Shown: positions 5,161 to 8,291 of the stretch, piece after piece
Numbering within the stretch: position 1 is the stretch's first letter
Layout: each line of letters starts with the position of its first letter
Assembly (NCBI GenBank): GCA_022710245.1
Contig: JAKLHH010000281.1
Coordinates: forward strand, 1-8,291
Direction of reading: 5' to 3'
Length of the DNA stretch: 8,291 bases
Source: Myxococcota bacterium
GTDB lineage: Bacteria > Myxococcota > Polyangia > GCA-2747355 > JAKLHH01
Position numbers and translations under genes: made by a program
The notes under the pieces: generated by a model
The model's database searches: none
What the model was told of the DNA's origin: nothing
Seen by the model: the letters and a program-made list of their open reading frames with translations, nothing else

Positions 5161-6368
5161 GGCGTCCCCCCCTCGCGCGGCCCCACGTAGCGGGTCAGCG
5201 GCCGGAAGAGCCGGCCCCCCTCGATCGCCTCGGTCACGCGCGCGACCAGCCCCGCCATGCGCCCGACCATGTAGAGGCAGGGGAGGAGCTCCGCCTCGGC
5301 GCCGAGGAGGTGGAAGAGGAGCGCCGCGTAGAAGTTGATGTTGACGTGCGCGCCGCGAGGCGCGAGCAGCCGCGAGGCCTCGTCCTCGACGGCGCGGGCC
5401 ACGGAGAAGAGCGCTTCGCGCCCCTTGCGCCTGGCGGTGAGGGCGGCCTCGCGCCGCAGCACGACCGCCCGCGGATCGGGCATCCGGTAGAGCCGGTGGC
5501 CGAAGCCGGCGATCCGCCCGCCGCGCGCGACCTCCTCGCGCACCCAGGCGCGTGCCCGATCCTCACCCTCGCCGAGGAGCGGCAGCAGCTGCGCGAGGAC
5601 CTGCTCGCTGGCGCCGCCGAGCCGCGGGCCGCGCAGCGCCGAGAGGCCGGCGACCACGTTGTAGTAGGGGTCGGCGAGGCAGCTCGCGACGATCAGCGAG
5701 GTGAAGGTGGGCGCGTCGACGCCGTGGTCGGCGTAGAGCACCCAGAGGAGATCGAGCACCGCCAGGTCCTCGGGGTCCGGCTCGCGCTCGCCCTCGCCGA
5801 GCGCGCGGAGCATGCCGCTCGCCAGGCCGCAGCCCGGCTCGCACGCCAGGTCGGAGAGCCCTCGGCGGCGCCGCGCGATCAGCCCGACCACCGCCGCGAC
5901 CTGGCCCACGATGCGGAGCTCGCGCCAGTGCCGGCCTCCCGCGAGGTCGTCGCTCGCCGCCAGCTCGTGGCAGCCGAGCGCCGAGACCGCGGCGCGGAGC
6001 ACCAGCGTCGGGTGCGGGCGAGCCTCCCCGTCGCAGAGCTCGGCGACGAGCGCGCTGACCCCGGCGGGCAGCTCGCGCGCGGCCCGCAGCCTCGCCACGA
6101 ACGCGGCGTGCTCGGCCTCATCGTCGCTGGCCATGCGCCCCGTGATGAGCAGGTGCGCGACCTCCTCGAAGGCGAGCGTCCCCGCGAGCCGCTCCACCGG
6201 CTGCCCGCGATAGAGGAGGAGCCCGCTCGAGGGGTCGAGCCAGCTGACCCGCGTGCCGCAGGCGATGACGCCGCCGAGCCCCGGGCCCACCTCGGTCTCG
6301 ACCGGCCAGGTGAGCTCGGGGAGGCGCCAGGAGAAGGCGCCGGTCAGGGTGCGCAGGCGCTCGGACAT
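5157..6368 (-). CDS. Citrate synthase-family protein, paralog B (probably catalytically incomplete partner)
   Basis: This 403-residue protein has the citrate synthase fold throughout: GGVIACGTRVSWLD (32-45), LLYRGQPVERLAG, FEEVAHLLITGRM, ADHGVDAPTFTS (213-224) and GFGHRLYRMPDPRA (288-301). By eye-alignment to E. coli GltA it keeps H215 (H229), H291 (H305), R300 (R314), R370 (R387) and R389 in FRPLTRYVGP (R407, the arginine given to the partner subunit). It lacks two catalytic residues: H264 is replaced by L250 in GPRLGGAS, and D362 by N345 in NINFYAA. About 20 extra residues precede the core. It is probably unable to catalyse condensation alone, and its intact C-terminal RP motif fits a heteromeric partner of paralog A, whose start overlaps its stop. 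ATG at 6368 has only a weak Shine-Dalgarno; a large inverted repeat lies 20 bases upstream. No insertion or frameshift suggests a pseudogene. Confidence 0.9.
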   Translation of the reverse strand: MSERLRTLTGAFSWRLPELTWPVETEVGPGLGGVIACGTRVSWLDPSSGLLLYRGQPVERLAGTLAFEEVAHLLITGRMASDDEAEHAAFVARLRAARELPAGVSALVAELCDGEARPHPTLVLRAAVSALGCHELAASDDLAGGRHWRELRIVGQVAAVVGLIARRRRGLSDLACEPGCGLASGMLRALGEGEREPDPEDLAVLDLLWVLYADHGVDAPTFTSLIVASCLADPYYNVVAGLSALRGPRLGGASEQVLAQLLPLLGEGEDRARAWVREEVARGGRIAGFGHRLYRMPDPRAVVLRREAALTARRKGREALFSVARAVEDEASRLLAPRGAHVNINFYAALLFHLLGAEAELLPCLYMVGRMAGLVARVTEAIEGGRLFRPLTRYVGPREGGTP

Positions 6369-6387
6369 CGCGTCCGATCTACTACCA

Positions 6388-6443
6388 CGAATTGCGGGTC
6401 CTCGCGGCCTCCGGCCGCTCCGGGATGAGACCGCCGCAATTCG
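6388..6443. repeat. 10-bp inverted repeat with nested hairpin upstream of the citrate synthase pair
   Basis: CGAATTGCGG (6388-6397) and CCGCAATTCG (6434-6443) are perfect inverted copies. Pairing can also be drawn as nine arm bases plus GGTC/GACC (6397-6400 and 6429-6432) across a 2-base bulge. The enclosed region holds a second perfect hairpin, GCGGCC-TCC-GGCCGC (6404-6418). It lies 20 bases before the ATG of paralog B and 55 bases after the RND stop, so it could terminate RND transcription, form a leader structure, or be an operator. No T-run supports intrinsic termination. Confidence 0.6.
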
Positions 6444-6498
6444 CCGCGCCTCTCTCGATCGTTGATCGCCGGGGCCGCTCTGTGCCCGCCGAGAGTCG

Positions 6499-8291
6499 TC
6501 AGCGCCCCTCGGGGAGCGGCTCGCCGGTCGGGGTCGTCCGGTCCGCGGCGGCCTCGGCCGCGGGCTTCACCTGCGCGATCAGCATGTAGATGGACGGGAT
6601 CACGAAGAGGGTGAAGAAGGTCCCGATGGCCATCCCGCCCACCAGCACGAGGCCGATGGAGTTTCGCGCCGCGGCGCCCGCCCCCGAGACCAGCGTCAGG
6701 GGGAAGTGGCCGGCGATGGTCGCGCCGGTCGTCATCAGGATCGGGCGCAGCCGGGTCATCGCCGCCTCGTGCACGGCCTCGCGCTTGCTCCGCCCGGCGA
6801 GCTGGAGCTTGTTCGCGAACTCGACGATCAGGATGCCGTTCTTGGCCACCAGCCCGATCAGCGTCACCAGCCCGATCTGCGAGTAGATGTTCAGCGTCGT
6901 GGTCCAGCCGCGGGTCAGCGAGGGCAGGTTCGGGTCGGGCATCTTCAGGAAGGTGAAGATCAGCGCCCCGAACACGGCCAGGGACACGGACCCCGCCAGA
7001 ATGACGAAGGGGTCGCGGAAGCTGTTGAACTGGGCCGCCAGGACCAGGAAAATCAACACCACGGCCAGGCCGAAGGCCGTCAGGAACTTGTTGCCCTCGG
7101 TCCGCAGCTGGCGGGAGTCGCCGGTGTAGTCGATGACGTAGCCCTGGGGCAGGATGCCGGCGGCTTCGTTTTCCAGGAAGCGCAGGGCCTCGTCCAGGGG
7201 GCGCACGGCCACCCCGCTGATCTTCACCGCGTTGAGCTGCTGGAAGCGGTTCAGGGAGCGGGCCACGGTGGATTCCTTGATGGTCGCCACGGCGGACAGG
7301 GGCACGAGCTCCCCGTTCGGGCCCGTCACGTGGATGTTGCTCAATTGGTCGGGGGTCAGACGGTCGATGCGCTGCACCTGGGGGATGACCTTGTAGCTAC
7401 GGCCGTCGATGTTGAAGCGGTTGACGAAGTTGCCTCCCAGCATGGCGCCGATGTCGCCGCCCACGGACGAGAGGTTGAGGCCCATGGACGCGACCTTGTC
7501 GCGGTCGATGACCAGCTCGGCCTGGGGCTGGTCGATCTTCACGTCGATGAGCGGCGGGAAGGCGAACATGCCGCTCTGCATGGCCTTCATCTGCAGCTGG
7601 CGTGCGAACTCCAGGATCTCCTCCTGGGGCGCCGTCGAGGCCAGGACGAACTCGACGGGGAAATCGCCTCCGCCGGGCAGGGCCGGCGGGGTGACCGGGA
7701 ACATCTGAATGCCCGGTATGGCGGACAGGCCGGCCTGCACCTCGGGCAGGATCTCGGCCACGGTCCTCTCCCGCTGCTCCCACGGGGCGACGACCAGGCC
7801 GCCGAAGCCACTTGAGGGGAACGTGACCTGGAAGGTGAACTTCGCCTCGGGCGTGCTCAGAAAGACCCTGTTGGCGGCTGCCGCGTTCGCGCTCGTCTGG
7901 TCCAGGGTGGCGTCGGCCGAGGCGTCGAGGATGCCGAAGATGACGCCCTGGTCCTCGGTCGGGGCCAGCTCCATGGCGGACATGGTGAACATGGGCACGG
8001 ACAGGGCGCTGATGACGATCCAGATCACGTAGACGGCCGGCCGGGCGTTCAGGGTGCCGTCCAGGAGACGTCCGTAGAAGCGGCGCAGCTTGCCGAAATC
8101 GCGGGAGATGCGACCTGCCAGCCCGTGCTCCTCCATGCCCGGTTTGAGGAGTTTGGCGGACATGACCGGCGAGAGGGTCAGGGCCACGATGCCGGAAATG
8201 GTAACGGCCCCGGCCAGGGTAAAGGCGAACTCGCGGAACAGGGAGCCCGTCAGGCCGCCCTGCAGGCCTATGGGCGCGTAGACCGCGGCCA
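6499..8291 (-). CDS. RND efflux transporter permease subunit (C-terminal part, start outside window)
   Basis: The frame is open to the window edge, giving 596 residues of an inner-membrane proton-driven RND (HAE1/AcrB-like) pump that works with a periplasmic adaptor and outer-membrane channel. The first visible residues, AAVYAPIGLQGG, and VALTLSPVMSAKLLKPG belong to TM5-6 of the N-terminal half; the GTG at 8187 is an internal Val codon, not a start. A large periplasmic porter and docking domain follows, then a second membrane block with FLVLAAQFNSFRDP (TM8-9 region) and LVAKNGILIVEFA, whose Lys (codon 6841-6843) matches AcrB K940 of the proton relay. The tail ends NSIGLVLVGGMAIGTFFTLF (last membrane segment) and a polar C-terminus. 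The loop before TM10 (MPDPNLPSLTRGWTT) is longer than in AcrB. Same strand as the citrate synthase genes but 130 bp away with an inverted repeat between. Substrate unknown. Confidence 0.94.
   Translation of the reverse strand, partial: AAVYAPIGLQGGLTGSLFREFAFTLAGAVTISGIVALTLSPVMSAKLLKPGMEEHGLAGRISRDFGKLRRFYGRLLDGTLNARPAVYVIWIVISALSVPMFTMSAMELAPTEDQGVIFGILDASADATLDQTSANAAAANRVFLSTPEAKFTFQVTFPSSGFGGLVVAPWEQRERTVAEILPEVQAGLSAIPGIQMFPVTPPALPGGGDFPVEFVLASTAPQEEILEFARQLQMKAMQSGMFAFPPLIDVKIDQPQAELVIDRDKVASMGLNLSSVGGDIGAMLGGNFVNRFNIDGRSYKVIPQVQRIDRLTPDQLSNIHVTGPNGELVPLSAVATIKESTVARSLNRFQQLNAVKISGVAVRPLDEALRFLENEAAGILPQGYVIDYTGDSRQLRTEGNKFLTAFGLAVVLIFLVLAAQFNSFRDPFVILAGSVSLAVFGALIFTFLKMPDPNLPSLTRGWTTTLNIYSQIGLVTLIGLVAKNGILIVEFANKLQLAGRSKREAVHEAAMTRLRPILMTTGATIAGHFPLTLVSGAGAAARNSIGLVLVGGMAIGTFFTLFVIPSIYMLIAQVKPAAEAAADRTTPTGEPLPEGR

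Noticed and set aside
4111..5190. Long plus-strand frame antisense to citrate synthase A (and similarly 5310-6428 over paralog B).
   Set aside because: Shadow frames of very GC-rich genes: composition is dominated by Arg, Ala, Gly and Glu with no recognisable domain, while the minus-strand frames show full family motifs.
5157..6368. Paralog B as a decaying pseudogene.
   Set aside because: The frame is intact over 403 codons, has the family motifs from end to end, and keeps R370 and R389. Losses are confined to specific catalytic residues, which fits a specialised partner better than decay.
6706..7815. Long plus-strand frame opposite the RND permease.
   Set aside because: Gln/Asp/His/Val-rich shadow of the membrane protein gene; no start signal or family motif.
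6499..8291. Possible horizontal acquisition of the RND gene, since the sequence appears less extremely GC-rich than the citrate synthase genes.
   Set aside because: Third codon positions checked across 6961-7320 are almost all G or C, like the neighbours; amino-acid composition of a membrane protein explains the difference.

Overview
The window is very GC-rich, with G or C in nearly every third codon position. It combines a lipoprotein expansin, a trypsin-like protease with a PEPEPQPQ linker and thrombospondin type 3 calcium-binding repeats, and densely packed metabolic genes. That mix suggests a myxobacterium-like member of the Myxococcota (for example Polyangia). This is inference from gene content and style; no rRNA or other marker is present.

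Layout. Bases 1-34 look like the last codons of a plus-strand gene. A patatin-like phospholipase lies on the minus strand (88-855). Across a 159-bp divergent spacer, a secreted or lipid-anchored S1 protease runs on the plus strand (1015-2058). It meets, tail to tail with 19 bp between stops, a minus-strand outer-membrane expansin lipoprotein (2078-2860). Bases 2861-3373 hold no convincing gene but carry two clusters of 18-bp repeat units arranged in both orientations, including two 53-bp near-identical direct copies. From 3374 to 6368 three minus-strand genes are chained by two 4-bp GTGA stop/start overlaps: citrate synthase-like B, citrate synthase-like A, then a TruC-type tRNA pseudouridine synthase. 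A 131-base spacer upstream of B contains a large inverted repeat. The rest (6499-8291) is the C-terminal part of an RND efflux permease whose start lies beyond the window.

How the genes work together. The protease, phospholipase and expansin are plausible exported or degradative functions of a predatory or saprophytic soil or marine bacterium. The most striking point is the citrate synthase pair. By eye-alignment to E. coli GltA, paralog A keeps the catalytic His/His/Asp but has lost two citrate-binding arginines, including the one normally donated across the dimer interface. Paralog B has lost one catalytic His and the catalytic Asp but keeps both arginines. With translational coupling, this suggests an obligate heteromeric citrate synthase-family enzyme in which B is a partner subunit rather than an independent enzyme.
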